DNA from: Planococcus sp. APC 4015
GTDB lineage: Bacteria > Actinomycetota > Actinomycetes > Actinomycetales > Microbacteriaceae
Reading direction: 5' to 3'
Length of the DNA: 64,000 nucleotides
NCBI GenBank assembly: GCA_030407505.1
Contig: JASDDH010000003.1
Span: 62,001-126,000, forward strand
Shown: in pieces, positions 17,984 to 27,856 of the stretch
How positions within the stretch are numbered: the first letter of the stretch is position 1
Layout of the letters: each line of letters starts with the position of its first letter
Program-made: the position numbers and the translations under genes
Notes under the pieces: model-generated
What the model was told of the DNA's origin: nothing
What the model saw: only the letters and a program-made list of their open reading frames with translations
Database searches by the model: none

Positions 17984-20046
17984 CGTTGAAGCTCCTCTCT
18001 GAGGACTCGGACGGCCCCGGCGGGGACGCTCAGACGGTGGGACACGGGCTGGCCTGTGAGGAGCTCGATCCCGTCGCCCGGGACGATCACCTCATCCGCG
18101 CCGTGGTTGATGACGAAGCGCCACTCGCGGCCGTCGTCCGATCGCCGGCGGACGATCTCGACGTCGGTTCCCGCGGAGGGTTCGGGCTGGACGCCCGCCC
18201 CGGCGACGATCCGTGCCGTGAGGGATGCGAGGTCGCGGGCGCTCAGCGCCGTGCCGAGGTACCAGGCGTCGCCCGAGCGGCCCGGGCCGCGCCGGCGTGT
18301 CACGGCGGGCGAGCCTGCGGCGGGACCGTCGGCGAAGGAGTCGATCACGTCGGCATCCGTCACGACGATCCGCTCCGCCCACAGCGAGGCGGCGGCGCCC
18401 GAGGTGAGGGCCAGAGGCACGCCCGGCATGACGGGCGCGAATTCGTCGACACGCAGCCCCAGCATCGAGCGCCAGGCACCGGGGTAGCCACCGGGGCGGA
18501 CCCGGTCGTTCTCGTCGACGATGCCGCTGTAGAACGTGACGAGCGCGTGCGCGCCGTTCTCGACGGCCGCGTCGAGCCGGGCCGCGGCGCGGTCGGTGAC
18601 GAGGTGCAGCGACGGGACGACGATCAGGCGGTACGCGGTGAGGTCGGCCTCGGGTGAGACCAGGTCGACCGTGACACCGGCCGCGCGCAGGGCGTCGTAG
18701 GTCGCGTGGACCTGGTCGAGGTAGGTGACGGCGGTGGACGGCCGGTTCTCGGCATCCGTCGCCCACCAGGCCTCCCAGCTGAAGAGCAGGGCCGTCTCTG
18801 CGACCACCCGGCTGCCCTGCACCTCGTCGAGGGCGCTCAGGGCGCGTCCGAGTTCGAGGGCTTCGTCCCAGGCCGCGCCGACGGGACCCGCGTGGGGCAC
18901 GAGCGCGGAGTGGAACTTCTCCGCTCCCTGCAGGGATGCCCGCCACTGGAAGAAGCACACCGCGTCGGCCCCGCGCGCGACGTGCGACAGCGAGTTGCGC
19001 ATCATCTCGCCCGGAAGCTTGGCGAGGTTCGTCGGCTGCCAGTTGACGGCACCGGTGGAGTGCTCCATGAGCAGCCAGGGCGCCCCCTGGGCGAGCCCTC
19101 GTGTCAGGTCGGCGGCCAGAGCGAGCTCGGACGTGGGGGCGTCCAGGCGGTGGTCCAGGTAGTGGTCGTTGGCGATGATGTCCATGTCCGGCGCCCAGGA
19201 CCAGTAGTCCAGTGCGCGCACGTGCGCCGTGACCATGAAGTTGGTGGTGACGGGCAGGTCGCTGTGGCGCCTGATCACCGTCTCCTCTGCGCGATAGTGC
19301 TCCAGCAGCGCGTCGGAGGAGAAGCGGCGGTAGTCCAGCACCTGCCCGGGGTTGCAGGTCGACAGGGTCGCGCGGGGCGTGAGGATCTCGGCCCAGTCGG
19401 TGTAGGTCTGGCTCCAGAAGGTCGTGCCCCAGGCGTTGTTGAGCGCGGCGATCGTTCCGTAGCGGGCGCGCAGCCACTGACGGAAGGCGCTCGTCGAGAC
19501 CTCGCAGTGGCAGTAGGCGTTGTGGCAGCCCAGTTCGTTCGAGACGTGCCAGATGGCGACTGCGGGATGCCGGCCGTACCGCGCGGCGACGGCTTCGACG
19601 ACCTCGAGCGCCGCGTCGCGGAAGACCGGCGAGCTCGGGCACCAGGCCTGGCGTCCGCCCGGGTAGCGGCGGGTGCCGTCCTCGGTCACGGGCAGGATCT
19701 CGGGATGCCGTGTGGTGAGCCAGGGTGGGGGCGACGACGTGCCCGTGCCGAGGTTGACGCGGATCCCGTTCGCGTGGAGGAGTTCGACGATCTCGTCCAG
19801 GTCGCCGAAGTCGAAGCGCCCGTCAGGACCCTGGATGCGCGCCCATCCGAAGATGTTGATCGCGACGAGGTCGACGCCCGCCTCGCGCATCAGCCCGACG
19901 TCCTCCCGCCACACATCGGGGGACCACTGCTCGGGGTTGTAGTCGCACCCGAAGGCGATCCCCGCGTGCACGAACCTCGGCCGGTCGGCATCGGGGATCA
20001 CGCTCACGGCGGAGTCCGGTGCGGTGCGGATGGCGGTCGTGCTCAC
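17980..20046 (-). CDS. Beta-galactosidase (GH42)
   Basis: Removes terminal beta-galactosyl residues inside the cell; 688 aa, no signal peptide. GH42 architecture: barrel from FGCDYNPEQWSPDVWREDV, acid/base WHVSNELGCH (Glu171), nucleophile LLMEHST (Glu328), then the trimerisation domain and a small C-terminal beta domain. A Cys-rich patch (CHNAYCHCE) matches the zinc-binding cysteines seen in part of the family. GTG 20046 is chosen because AGGAG lies just upstream. First gene of the operon, divergent from the LacI regulator. Confidence 0.95.
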   Translation of the reverse strand: MSTTAIRTAPDSAVSVIPDADRPRFVHAGIAFGCDYNPEQWSPDVWREDVGLMREAGVDLVAINIFGWARIQGPDGRFDFGDLDEIVELLHANGIRVNLGTGTSSPPPWLTTRHPEILPVTEDGTRRYPGGRQAWCPSSPVFRDAALEVVEAVAARYGRHPAVAIWHVSNELGCHNAYCHCEVSTSAFRQWLRARYGTIAALNNAWGTTFWSQTYTDWAEILTPRATLSTCNPGQVLDYRRFSSDALLEHYRAEETVIRRHSDLPVTTNFMVTAHVRALDYWSWAPDMDIIANDHYLDHRLDAPTSELALAADLTRGLAQGAPWLLMEHSTGAVNWQPTNLAKLPGEMMRNSLSHVARGADAVCFFQWRASLQGAEKFHSALVPHAGPVGAAWDEALELGRALSALDEVQGSRVVAETALLFSWEAWWATDAENRPSTAVTYLDQVHATYDALRAAGVTVDLVSPEADLTAYRLIVVPSLHLVTDRAAARLDAAVENGAHALVTFYSGIVDENDRVRPGGYPGAWRSMLGLRVDEFAPVMPGVPLALTSGAAASLWAERIVVTDADVIDSFADGPAAGSPAVTRRRGPGRSGDAWYLGTALSARDLASLTARIVAGAGVQPEPSAGTDVEIVRRRSDDGREWRFVINHGADEVIVPGDGIELLTGQPVSHRLSVPAGAVRVLREELQR

Positions 20047-20117
20047 GACTCTCCTGGGATCGGCGCTGATCTGGGCATGTCCACGGCGTGGACGGGGCTG
20101 GAACGATGTGCACGCAT

Positions 20118-20135
20118 TGTGTGCACGTTCACACA
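20118..20135. promoter_or_regulatory. LacI-type operator O1
   Basis: TGTGTGCACGTTCACACA, an 18-bp near-palindrome (one mismatched pair) centred on CG, as is usual for LacI-family sites. It lies 72 bp before the GH42 start, within the divergent promoter region. The same half-site TGTGTGNACGT occurs in O2, 46 bp away centre to centre. Confidence 0.75.
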
Positions 20136-20163
20136 TTTGCCTCGAGAACGTCTCCGAGGAATT

Positions 20164-20181
20164 TGTGTGAACGTACACAGA
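20164..20181. promoter_or_regulatory. LacI-type operator O2
   Basis: TGTGTGAACGTACACAGA, an imperfect palindrome (two mismatched pairs) sharing the half-site TGTGTGNACGT with O1. It lies 51 bp before the regulator start. Two sites 46 bp apart would let the repressor control both divergent units, possibly by looping. Confidence 0.72.
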
Positions 20182-20232
20182 GTGCCACCCGACGCCCTCG
20201 GCGTCAAGCGCCGGTCCCGCTACAGTGAAGGC

Positions 20233-21255
20233 GTGCAGACTCCCCGACCGCGGAAGAAGCGCGCGACCGTTCACGACGTCGCGACGCATTCCGGTGTGTC
20301 GCGGGGCACGGTGAGCCGCTACATGAACGGCGAGCGCTACGTCTCGGCCACCGCGCGCGAAGCGATCGAAGCGGCGATCCGCGAGGTCGGCTACGTGCCG
20401 AACACGGCGGCGCGCAACCTCGTCATGCAGCGCAGCCAGTCGGTCGGTCTGATCGTCCACGAGCCCGGGTCGCTCTTCGTCGAAGACCCCAACATCGGCG
20501 AGATCCTCCTCGGCGCGAACGCGACGCTGTCGGCGGCCGACCATCAGATGGCGGTTCTCGTCGTGGACTCCGACCGCGACACCGACCGCGTCGCGCGCTA
20601 CCTGTCCGGTGGCTTCGTCGAGGGGGTGGTGATCGTGTCCGCACGATCCCAGGACCCGATCTCGGATGTCATCGATCGTCTCGAACTGCCGGCCGCCTAC
20701 GTCGGGCATCCACCCGACGCTCCGGAGTCGGCGTCGTTCGTCGTCATCGACAACCGCAGCGCGGCGCACGCGATCACCCGGCGACTGGCCGACACGGGCC
20801 GGCGGCGCATCGGGATGATCGCGGCGGCCCTCGACCGCGACTCCGGCGCCGATCGCCTCGCGGGGTTCCGCGAGGCCCTCGGCGACGCATTCGATCCGGA
20901 TCTGGTCGAGCGGATCCCGCTGTACTCCTACCTGTCGGGACGCGAGGCCGCAGCGACGCTGATCGAGCGGGCCCCCGACCTCGACGGACTGTTCGCGGCA
21001 TCCGATGCCGTCGCCGCCGGGGCGATGGAGGCACTGCGCGCCGCCGGCCGACGCGTGCCCGAAGACGTCGGGGTCGTCGGCTTCGACGACTCCGCGTGGG
21101 CCCGCCGTACCGTGCCCGCCCTGTCGACGGTGAGACAGCCGGCGCGCGAGCTCGGCGCCGCGGCCGCGAAGCTCGTGCTCGACAAGCTCATCGGCGACGC
21201 GGCGCCGTCTCAGCTGCAGCTGGACTGCACGGTGGTGTGGCGGGACTCCGCCTGA
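20233..21255 (+). CDS. LacI-family transcriptional regulator
   Basis: 340 aa from GTG 20233. The N-terminal HTH reads TVHDVATHSGVSRGTVSRYM with the hinge helix YVPNTAARNL, followed by a periplasmic-binding-protein-like sensor domain (SVGLIVHEPGS, LFAASDAVAAGAMEALR, VVGFDDSAWARRTVPALSTV). It is divergent from the galactoside operon and next to two operator-like palindromes, so it is the probable local repressor, with a galactoside or its product as inducer (inference). Confidence 0.94.
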   Translation: MQTPRPRKKRATVHDVATHSGVSRGTVSRYMNGERYVSATAREAIEAAIREVGYVPNTAARNLVMQRSQSVGLIVHEPGSLFVEDPNIGEILLGANATLSAADHQMAVLVVDSDRDTDRVARYLSGGFVEGVVIVSARSQDPISDVIDRLELPAAYVGHPPDAPESASFVVIDNRSAAHAITRRLADTGRRRIGMIAAALDRDSGADRLAGFREALGDAFDPDLVERIPLYSYLSGREAAATLIERAPDLDGLFAASDAVAAGAMEALRAAGRRVPEDVGVVGFDDSAWARRTVPALSTVRQPARELGAAAAKLVLDKLIGDAAPSQLQLDCTVVWRDSA

Positions 21256-21278
21256 CCACCGTGCAGCGGGCCGCAGGC

Positions 21279-22253
21279 TCAGTCCGTCCGTGGTCCCGCG
21301 GCGACCGGAGTGAACGGCACGCTTCCGGCACTGCAGTACGAGCCGGGGCTGTGCACACCGTGCGCGACGCGCAGCTCGTGCTCGACGTCATCGCCGACGG
21401 CGGGCGCGAGGTCGGGCGAGACGTTCCACTCGAAGGCGTCGGCATCCGGGTTGCGGAGCGAGAACTCATCGAGTCCGAGCGCGACCAATCGCAGTCGCTG
21501 GTCGATGAACTCCGCGTCCCACGGGCCCTCGTCGAGGATCTGCTCGGCGGCGCGGAACTCGTAGTAGATCGTGCGGCGCAGCCGGTTCGCCAGTGTCGCC
21601 TCGGATCCGTGCACGAGCATGACGTCGTGCACGAGCACGTCTCCGGGGTTGAGCTCGGTCTGCACGACGCCGGGGGCGTCCCATCCGTACTCCTCCTGCA
21701 GCTGGCACACATCGACCACCTGGCGCTGCGAACCCGGTGCCACGCGGAGTGAGCCCGAGCCCTTCCGGCTCTCGTCGAGGTAGACGTCGACGTTGAAGAT
21801 CCGGTGCGTGCGGGGGTGCACGGCATCCTGGTGCCAGTCGATGGGGGCTCCGTCACCGGTGTTCTTGAACACCAGCGACTCGTACGTGGGTACGAAGTCC
21901 GGGCCGGCGAGGCTCTCCGCGATGCCGAGCATCTCGGGGCTGCCGAGCAGCTCGAGCGAGGCGGACTCGCCCTTGTCGTGCAGGTAGTTGATGCGGAACA
22001 GCACGCGCCCGGACGGTCGGTCGGCGAAGTTGTAGTCGCCGTCGGCGGCGGTCTCGTCCTCGAGCGCGTGGCCGTCGGCGATCCAGGTCGTCGCGGCGTC
22101 CTGCAGGCGGCGCAGCAGGTCGCCCCGGATCCGGTCACGGAGGATCACGTAGCCGTTCTCGTCGAAGAACGCGATCTCGTCGGGGGTGAGGTGGTACTCC
22201 CGGGGTGCGACGCCTCGGGGCGCAGCGGTCGGGGAAGCGGTGGTCAGGGTCAT
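21279..22253 (-). CDS. Phytanoyl-CoA dioxygenase (PhyH) family protein
   Basis: 324 aa Fe(II)/2-oxoglutarate oxygenase of the PhyH family. The iron-binding facial triad is visible: DWHQDAVH supplies His141 and Asp143, LVHGSEAT supplies His215, and an Arg in the following NRLRRT would bind 2-oxoglutarate. A perfect AGGAGG precedes the ATG. Convergent with lacI (23 bp gap) and divergent from an AraC regulator that probably controls it. Substrate unknown. Confidence 0.92.
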   Translation of the reverse strand: MTLTTASPTAAPRGVAPREYHLTPDEIAFFDENGYVILRDRIRGDLLRRLQDAATTWIADGHALEDETAADGDYNFADRPSGRVLFRINYLHDKGESASLELLGSPEMLGIAESLAGPDFVPTYESLVFKNTGDGAPIDWHQDAVHPRTHRIFNVDVYLDESRKGSGSLRVAPGSQRQVVDVCQLQEEYGWDAPGVVQTELNPGDVLVHDVMLVHGSEATLANRLRRTIYYEFRAAEQILDEGPWDAEFIDQRLRLVALGLDEFSLRNPDADAFEWNVSPDLAPAVGDDVEHELRVAHGVHSPGSYCSAGSVPFTPVAAGPRTD

Positions 22254-22337
22254 GGTTCCTCCTTGTCGCTGTCGACGTTACGATTGCGATTCTCGTGATT
22301 GTTCGCGAAATTCCTTCTCCCATTCCAGGAATCTCAC

Positions 22338-23177
22338 ATGTCCTCACCGGCGACTCCTCCGCCCGCCAACACGTTCGGCTTCACCGCCTGGCGCGGCCTG
22401 ACCGACGTGATGTCGGCCTCTCACGCGCACAACGACATCGAGATCAACTTCAGCGCCGCGCCGCTCACCTACGACTCGGGCGGTCGGTCGGCGGTCCTGC
22501 CCGGCGGGGTGCCCAGCGCGTTCTGGGGCGCGACGCCCCACAGACTGATCGACGTCGATGCCCTCGAGCCGCTCGCCTACGTCACGGTCCCCCTCGCGCG
22601 CTTCATGACCTGGGGCCTCCCGTCATCCGTCACCGACCGACTGCTGCGGGGCGGCATCCTGCAGGGCCCTGAGGGGCTGGGGGACGTCGATGATCTCGGG
22701 GCGGCGTTTGCCCGGTGGGGAGCGGATCTCGGCGGCTCCTCGCGCTCGCCGCTGCGCGAAAGGGCGGCTGAGCTCGAGATCTCGGGACTTCTCGTCCGGA
22801 TGTCCGAGGGCGGATTCTCCACACCTCGGTCGGGATCGGCGCCGAGTTCACGGGACCTCCGCCGCGCGGCCGAGATGGCGGGCTACCTCGCCACCCACCT
22901 CGGCGACGACGTGCGGGTGTCCGATGTCGCCCGCGTGGTGCACCTGCATCCGCATCGCGCCGCGGCGGTCTTCCGCGACGTCTTCGGCGTCGGCGTGAAG
23001 GCCTATCTGGGGCAGCACAGGGTCGCCGAGGCTCAGCGGCTGCTGCTCACCACCGACCTCGGATCGGCGGAGGTGGGGGTGAGGGCCGGATTCCAGTCGC
23101 CGAGTTCGTATCACGCGGCCTTCGGCGAGGTGACGGGCATGTCGCCGAACCGATGGCGACGCGAGCACCGCGGATGA
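22338..23177 (+). CDS. AraC-family transcriptional regulator
   Basis: 279 aa from ATG 22338 with AGGA upstream; an in-frame ATG at 22299 would add 13 residues. The N-terminal part is cupin-like (SHAHNDIEINF). The C-terminal double HTH runs from VRVSDVARVVHLHPHRAAAVF to AEVGVRAGFQSPSSYHAAFG and ends TGMSPNRWRREHRG. Divergent from the PhyH dioxygenase, with an 84-bp shared promoter containing TTCGCGAA (22302-22309). Probable regulator of that gene. Confidence 0.92.
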   Translation: MSSPATPPPANTFGFTAWRGLTDVMSASHAHNDIEINFSAAPLTYDSGGRSAVLPGGVPSAFWGATPHRLIDVDALEPLAYVTVPLARFMTWGLPSSVTDRLLRGGILQGPEGLGDVDDLGAAFARWGADLGGSSRSPLRERAAELEISGLLVRMSEGGFSTPRSGSAPSSRDLRRAAEMAGYLATHLGDDVRVSDVARVVHLHPHRAAAVFRDVFGVGVKAYLGQHRVAEAQRLLLTTDLGSAEVGVRAGFQSPSSYHAAFGEVTGMSPNRWRREHRG

Positions 23178-23193
23178 CGGTGCCGGCCCCGCG

Positions 23194-24537
23194 TCAGCTG
23201 CGCGCCGAGTTCTTCACCACGTCGTAAGCCTCGAGGGCGCGCTTGCGGGTCGTGCCGAGGTCGACGATCGGGTCGATCCCGGTATCCGCGCCCCACTCGG
23301 TGATGTAGAGACCCCGGGGATCGAACTTCTTCGCCTGCAGCTCGGGATTGAAGATGCGGAAGTACGGAGCGGCGTCCGCTCCCGATCCCGCGACCCACTG
23401 CCAGTTGAACGGATTGTTGGCGCCGTCGGCGTCGACGAGGGTGTCCCAGAACCACTCCTCGCCCTGCCGCCAGTCGATCATCAGGTTCTTGATCAGGAAC
23501 GACGCCGTGATCATGCGCACCCGGTTGTGCATGTAGCCGGTGTGCCAGAGCTGCTTCATGCCGGCATCCACGATCGGGATGCCGGTGCGCCCCTGCTGCC
23601 ACGCTTCGAGGTGCGAGGGCTTGAGGCGCGGCCAGGGGAACGCGTCGAACTCGGGCCGCAGGTTCTTCGTGGCGAGATCGGGGAACCGGTACAGCGTGTG
23701 CCATGCGAACTCGCGCCAGCCGACCTCCGACAGGAACCCGCCCGCGTGGCCGTGGTCGACCGACTCGTGCCACACGGTGAACGGGCTGAGCTCGCCCCAG
23801 CGCAGCCGCGGCGACAGCATCGAGGTCGCGCCGGCCGACGGCTCGTCGCGCGCGCGGTCGTACCCGTCGAGGTCGTCCGTGAGGAACCCGTGCAGCCGCG
23901 CCCGTGCGGCCGGCTCTCCGGGCTCCCACGTCTCGCGCAGTCCTCCGGCCCAGTCGGGACGCGTCGGCAGCAGATCCCAGTCGTCGAGGTCGTCCGAGGC
24001 GGGCGGTGTGCGGGGTGCGTCGATCTCGCGCGGCTCGGGCAGCGGTGCGCGCGGCGAGGGCAGCGAGAGGCACGCGCGCCAGAACGGCGTGAACACCGAG
24101 TACGGGGTGCCGCCGCCCGTCTTCACCGTCCACGGTTCGAACAGCAGCGAGCCTGCGAACGAGGCGACCTCGACGCCGTCCTCGCGGAGCGAGGCCTTGA
24201 GGCCCGCGTCGATGTCACGCTCCGGAGCGCCGTATCGGCGGTTCCAGAAGACGGCACCGGCGGCGGCATCCGTCACGACGTCGCGGATCACGCGGTCGGC
24301 GGGCCCGCGCCGCAGCACCAGCGCACCACCGCGCTCGCGCAGGCGCTCGCCGAGGGACGCGAGCGAGTGGTGCAGCCACCAGCGGGCTGCGCCCCCCAGG
24401 GGACGGATGCCGGGGGATTCCTCGTCGAGCACGTAGACGCCGATGATCTTCTCGCCCCGATCGACCGCCGCGCGCAGCGCCGGGTTGTCGGCCAGGCGCA
24501 GGTCGTCGCGGAACCACACGATCGAAGGGGAGCTCAT
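23194..24537 (-). CDS. phrB: Deoxyribodipyrimidine photolyase
   Basis: Light-driven repair of cyclobutane pyrimidine dimers; 447 aa, class I photolyase. The N-terminal alpha/beta antenna domain starts IVWFRDDLRLADNPAL. The C-terminal FAD domain has GWREFAWHTLYRFPDL, PIVDAGMKQLWHTGYMHNR, MITASFLIKN and NNPFNWQWVAGSGADAAPYF. ATG 24537 gives the usual N-terminus; an in-frame ATG at 24546 is possible. Convergent with the AraC gene and 53 bp downstream of the lipid kinase on the same strand. Confidence 0.95.
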   Translation of the reverse strand: MSSPSIVWFRDDLRLADNPALRAAVDRGEKIIGVYVLDEESPGIRPLGGAARWWLHHSLASLGERLRERGGALVLRRGPADRVIRDVVTDAAAGAVFWNRRYGAPERDIDAGLKASLREDGVEVASFAGSLLFEPWTVKTGGGTPYSVFTPFWRACLSLPSPRAPLPEPREIDAPRTPPASDDLDDWDLLPTRPDWAGGLRETWEPGEPAARARLHGFLTDDLDGYDRARDEPSAGATSMLSPRLRWGELSPFTVWHESVDHGHAGGFLSEVGWREFAWHTLYRFPDLATKNLRPEFDAFPWPRLKPSHLEAWQQGRTGIPIVDAGMKQLWHTGYMHNRVRMITASFLIKNLMIDWRQGEEWFWDTLVDADGANNPFNWQWVAGSGADAAPYFRIFNPELQAKKFDPRGLYITEWGADTGIDPIVDLGTTRKRALEAYDVVKNSARS

Positions 24538-24590
24538 GCCCTCCATCCTCGCGCGTCGGGCGCAGGCGGGCATCGGGTTGACAGATGCCG

Positions 24591-25610
24591 TCAGAGTCCC
24601 GAGAGGTCGTGGCCCCTCGGCACGGCGACGGCCAGGGCCGCGGCATCCACCCGCACGCGCACCTCGACCGCCTCGCCGTATTCATCGCCGTCGAGCTGCA
24701 CCGGATGCGGCGACGCCGCGCCGATCTCGATGCCGCTGCCCCGCGAATACAGCACCGCGTTGTCCTTCGACCGAAACGACAGCACGCGCCGCCCGGCGCG
24801 GAACTTCTGCAGCACGCTGTTGTCCCAGGCGACGCGGCGCCACACGAAGATCCAGCCGAGCGCGCCCTTGGGCTGGACGATGACGATGTCGAGCGCCCCG
24901 TCGGCCACCGAGGCGTCGGGAACGAGCTCGAGCCCGGCAGGCAGCGAGCCGCAGTTCGCGAACAGCACGCTCTGCACGCGAGCGGTGTGCAGCCGGGCAT
25001 CGGGCAACTGGTACATCACGCGGAACGGCTTCGCGTTCGCGAGCGACCGCGCGGCGCCGTCGACGTAGGCGACCCAGCCGACGGTCTTCTTGAGCAGGGG
25101 GTTCGTGTGCGCGATCATCGCGGCATCCAGCCCGATGCCGCCCATCACGACGAAGGCGTGCTCGTTCCACGAGCCGTCGGGCCGGCGCAGGCGCGCCCAG
25201 CCGACATCCATCGCCAGAGTGTCGCCGTCGAAGGCGGCGCGGACCATCGCGTCGTGGTCGGTGAGCGGCAGGCGGAGGTTGCGGGCGAGCAGGTTGCCCG
25301 TGCCGCTGGGCACGATGGCGAGCCGCACCCCGCTGCCGGTCATCGCTTCGGACACCGCCCGCACGGTGCCGTCGCCGCCGGCGACGAGTACGGCCTCGAC
25401 TCCGGCGGCGAGCGCCGCACGGGTCATGTCGTCGCCGAGGTCATCGATCGCCGTCTCGTAGAACAGGGGATCGTCCCACCCGGCTTCGTCCGACAGGCGC
25501 GAGACGGTCGCGCGCAGAGTCGGCCCGTCGACCTTGATCGGGTTGTAGACGAGAGCCGCCCGCCGCGACGGGCGTGCGTCGGCGGCACGTTCGTCGTGAG
25601 TGGGGGGCAT
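24591..25610 (-). CDS. Diacylglycerol/sphingosine kinase-family lipid kinase
   Basis: 339 aa. DAGK catalytic domain: ALVYNPIKVDGPTLR at the N-terminus, the nucleotide-binding VLVAGGDGTVRAVSEAM, PSGTGNLLARNL, and FVVMGGIGLDAAMI. The C-terminal beta domain includes DGALDIVIVQPKG. Likely phosphorylates diacylglycerol or another lipid at the membrane face. Only 55 bp separate its start from that of serS, so the divergent promoters must be compact. Confidence 0.93.
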   Translation of the reverse strand: MPPTHDERAADARPSRRAALVYNPIKVDGPTLRATVSRLSDEAGWDDPLFYETAIDDLGDDMTRAALAAGVEAVLVAGGDGTVRAVSEAMTGSGVRLAIVPSGTGNLLARNLRLPLTDHDAMVRAAFDGDTLAMDVGWARLRRPDGSWNEHAFVVMGGIGLDAAMIAHTNPLLKKTVGWVAYVDGAARSLANAKPFRVMYQLPDARLHTARVQSVLFANCGSLPAGLELVPDASVADGALDIVIVQPKGALGWIFVWRRVAWDNSVLQKFRAGRRVLSFRSKDNAVLYSRGSGIEIGAASPHPVQLDGDEYGEAVEVRVRVDAAALAVAVPRGHDLSGL

Positions 25611-25665
25611 GGGTAAAGAGTAGGACCCGGATGCCGCGGCCCACCTCGCGTGCGAGGATTGCAGG

Positions 25666-26940
25666 GTGATCGATCCCGCTCTTCTCCGCGACAATCCCGA
25701 TCTGGTCAGACGTTCGCAGCAGGCCCGCGGCCTGTCGGTCGACACCGTCGACACCGCCCTGGCCGCCGATCGCGACCGCCGCGCGGCGATCACGTCGTTC
25801 GAGGAGCTGCGCGCAGCCCAGAACGCCCACGGCAAGCGCGTGGCGCAGGCGCCGAAAGAAGAGAAGGCCGCCCTCGTCGCCGAGGCGAAGCAGCTGAGCG
25901 AGAACGTCAAGGCGGCGCAGCACACGGTGACGGTCGCCGAAGCGGCAGCCGATGCGGCGCTCGCGAAGATCGAGAACATCGTCATCGACGGTGTGCCGGC
26001 CGGCGGCGAGGAGAACTTCGTCACCCTGCGCACGCACGGCGAGACCCCCACGTTCGATTTCGAGCCGCTGGACCACCTCGCGCTCGGCGAGAAGCTCGGC
26101 GCGATCGACATGGAGCGCGGCACCAAGGTGTCGGGCAGCCGCTTCTACTTCCTCACCGGCATCGGTGCCCGGCTCGAGATCGCCCTCATGAGCCTCGCGC
26201 TCGACCGGGCGCTGCAGGCCGGGTTCACCCCGCTCATCCCGCCCACGCTCGTGCGGCCCGAGGTCATGCGCGGCACCGGGTTCCTCGGCGAGCACGCCGC
26301 CGAGGTCTACCACCTCGAAGAGGACGACCTCTATCTCGTGGGCACGAGCGAGGTTCCGCTCGCGGGCTACCACATGGACGAGATCCTCGACCTGACGGCG
26401 GGTGCCAAGCGCTACGCCGGGTGGTCCACGTGCTACCGCCGCGAGGCCGGCTCGTACGGGAAGGACACCCGCGGCATCATCCGCGTGCACCAGTTCAACA
26501 AGCTCGAGATGTTCGTGAACATCGTCCCGGAAGACGCCGAGGCCGAGCACATGCGCCTCGTCGCCCTGCAGGAGTCGATACTGCAGGATCTCGGCCTCAG
26601 CTACCGCGTGATCGACGTCGCCGCCGGCGACCTCGGATCCAGCGCCGCCCGCAAATACGACGTCGAGGCGTGGGTGCCCACCCAGGGGTCGTACCGCGAG
26701 CTCACCTCGACCTCGAACTGCACCACCTACCAGGCCCGTCGCCTCGACATCCGCCATCGTCTGCCCGCCGATCAGGGCGGCAAGACGCAGCACGTCGCGA
26801 CGCTCAACGGCACCCTGGCGACGACGCGATGGATCGTGGCGATCCTCGAGACCCACCAGCGCGCCGACGGCTCGGTCGCCGTGCCCGAGGTGCTGCGCCC
26901 CTACCTCGGGGGCTTGGCCGTCCTGGAGCCGATCGCGTGA
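25666..26940 (+). CDS. serS: Seryl-tRNA synthetase
   Basis: Charges tRNA-Ser with serine. 424 aa from GTG 25666. The N-terminal coiled-coil arm that grips the long variable arm of tRNA-Ser is seen at about 30-110. Class II motifs follow: motif 2 [19 protein letters not shown] and motif 3 with [15 protein letters not shown]. Its stop overlaps the next gene (GTGA). Two serine tRNA genes lie within 6.5 kb downstream. Confidence 0.97.
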   Translation: MIDPALLRDNPDLVRRSQQARGLSVDTVDTALAADRDRRAAITSFEELRAAQNAHGKRVAQAPKEEKAALVAEAKQLSENVKAAQHTVTVAEAAADAALAKIENIVIDGVPAGGEENFVTLRTHGETPTFDFEPLDHLALGEKLGAIDMERGTKVSGSRFYFLTGIGARLEIALMSLALDRALQAGFTPLIPPTLVRPEVMRGTGFLGEHAAEVYHLEEDDLYLVGTSEVPLAGYHMDEILDLTAGAKRYAGWSTCYRREAGSYGKDTRGIIRVHQFNKLEMFVNIVPEDAEAEHMRLVALQESILQDLGLSYRVIDVAAGDLGSSAARKYDVEAWVPTQGSYRELTSTSNCTTYQARRLDIRHRLPADQGGKTQHVATLNGTLATTRWIVAILETHQRADGSVAVPEVLRPYLGGLAVLEPIA

Positions 26941-27845
26941 GCGAAGCGTCCCTCCCCCCGACCGGAAGCATCGAGGTCGTCCCGTCCGACGACGCCGCCG
27001 ACCTCGTCGAGCAGGTCGCCGACGACGCCGAGAACCCCGGTGTCGCGAGCGAGCGCCTGCTGATCGCGCTCGACATCGACGGCACGCTGATCCTCGAGGA
27101 CGAGTCGCTCAGCCCCCGGGTGGTCGAGGCCGTGGAGCACGCGCAGCGCGCGGGCCACGAGGTCATGATCGCCACGGGCCGCAGCTGGGAGGGCACGCAC
27201 GGCATCCTGCGCATGCTCGGCATGGCACCCGAATACGTCGTGTGCTCCAACGGGGCGGTGGTGTTGCGCCGACTCGACACCGGCGACCTCGAATACGAAC
27301 GATTCCACGTCGAGACCTTCGACCCGGCTGCGGTGCTGACGCTGCTGCGCGAGCACCTGCCCGATGCGCACTATCTCGTCGAACTGCCCGACGGTCACCG
27401 GCTGTACACCGAGCACCTCGACGACTGGAACCTGGCCGCCGCGCAGCGCGTGCCGTTCGAGCAGCTCGCCGCGCAGCCCGTGTGCCGCGTCGTGGTCGTG
27501 GCACCCGAGCACGGGGCGGACGATTTCGTCGACCTCGTCGCGCGCATCGGCCTCAACCAGGTGTCGTACGCCGTCGGCTGGACGGCCTGGCTCGACATCG
27601 CCCCGCAGGACGTCGACAAGAGCACCGGACTCGAACTCGTGCGCACACGGCTCGGGATCGATGAGCCGCACGTGCTCGTCATCGGCGACGGCCGCAACGA
27701 CCTCGGCATGTTCGCGTGGGCCCTCGCCAACGGCGGGCGGGCGGTCGCGATGGAGCAGGGTCCGCAAGAAGTCCGGGATGCCGCGGGCGAGACGACCCGC
27801 TCGGTGCACGTCGGCGGCGTCGCCGACATCCTCCTCAACCTCTGA
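26937..27845 (+). CDS. HAD-superfamily hydrolase, Cof type
   Basis: 302 aa, translationally coupled to serS (GTGA overlap). After a polar 40-residue N-terminus come HAD motif [10 protein letters not shown], motif [10 protein letters not shown], and motif [16 protein letters not shown] with a conserved Lys upstream ([10 protein letters not shown]). Cof-type phosphatases act on sugar phosphates or nucleotides; the substrate is unknown. Confidence 0.92.
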   Translation: MSEASLPPTGSIEVVPSDDAADLVEQVADDAENPGVASERLLIALDIDGTLILEDESLSPRVVEAVEHAQRAGHEVMIATGRSWEGTHGILRMLGMAPEYVVCSNGAVVLRRLDTGDLEYERFHVETFDPAAVLTLLREHLPDAHYLVELPDGHRLYTEHLDDWNLAAAQRVPFEQLAAQPVCRVVVVAPEHGADDFVDLVARIGLNQVSYAVGWTAWLDIAPQDVDKSTGLELVRTRLGIDEPHVLVIGDGRNDLGMFAWALANGGRAVAMEQGPQEVRDAAGETTRSVHVGGVADILLNL

Positions 27846-27856
27846 CCACCCTCCCG

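Noticed and set aside
18706..20232. Plus-strand extension before the LacI gene
   Set aside because: It lies antisense to the GH42 gene and lacks any domain; the HTH begins just after GTG 20233.
25650..26936. Alternative frame through serS leading into the HAD gene
   Set aside because: Arg/His-rich shadow translation; the HAD protein starts at GTG 26937.
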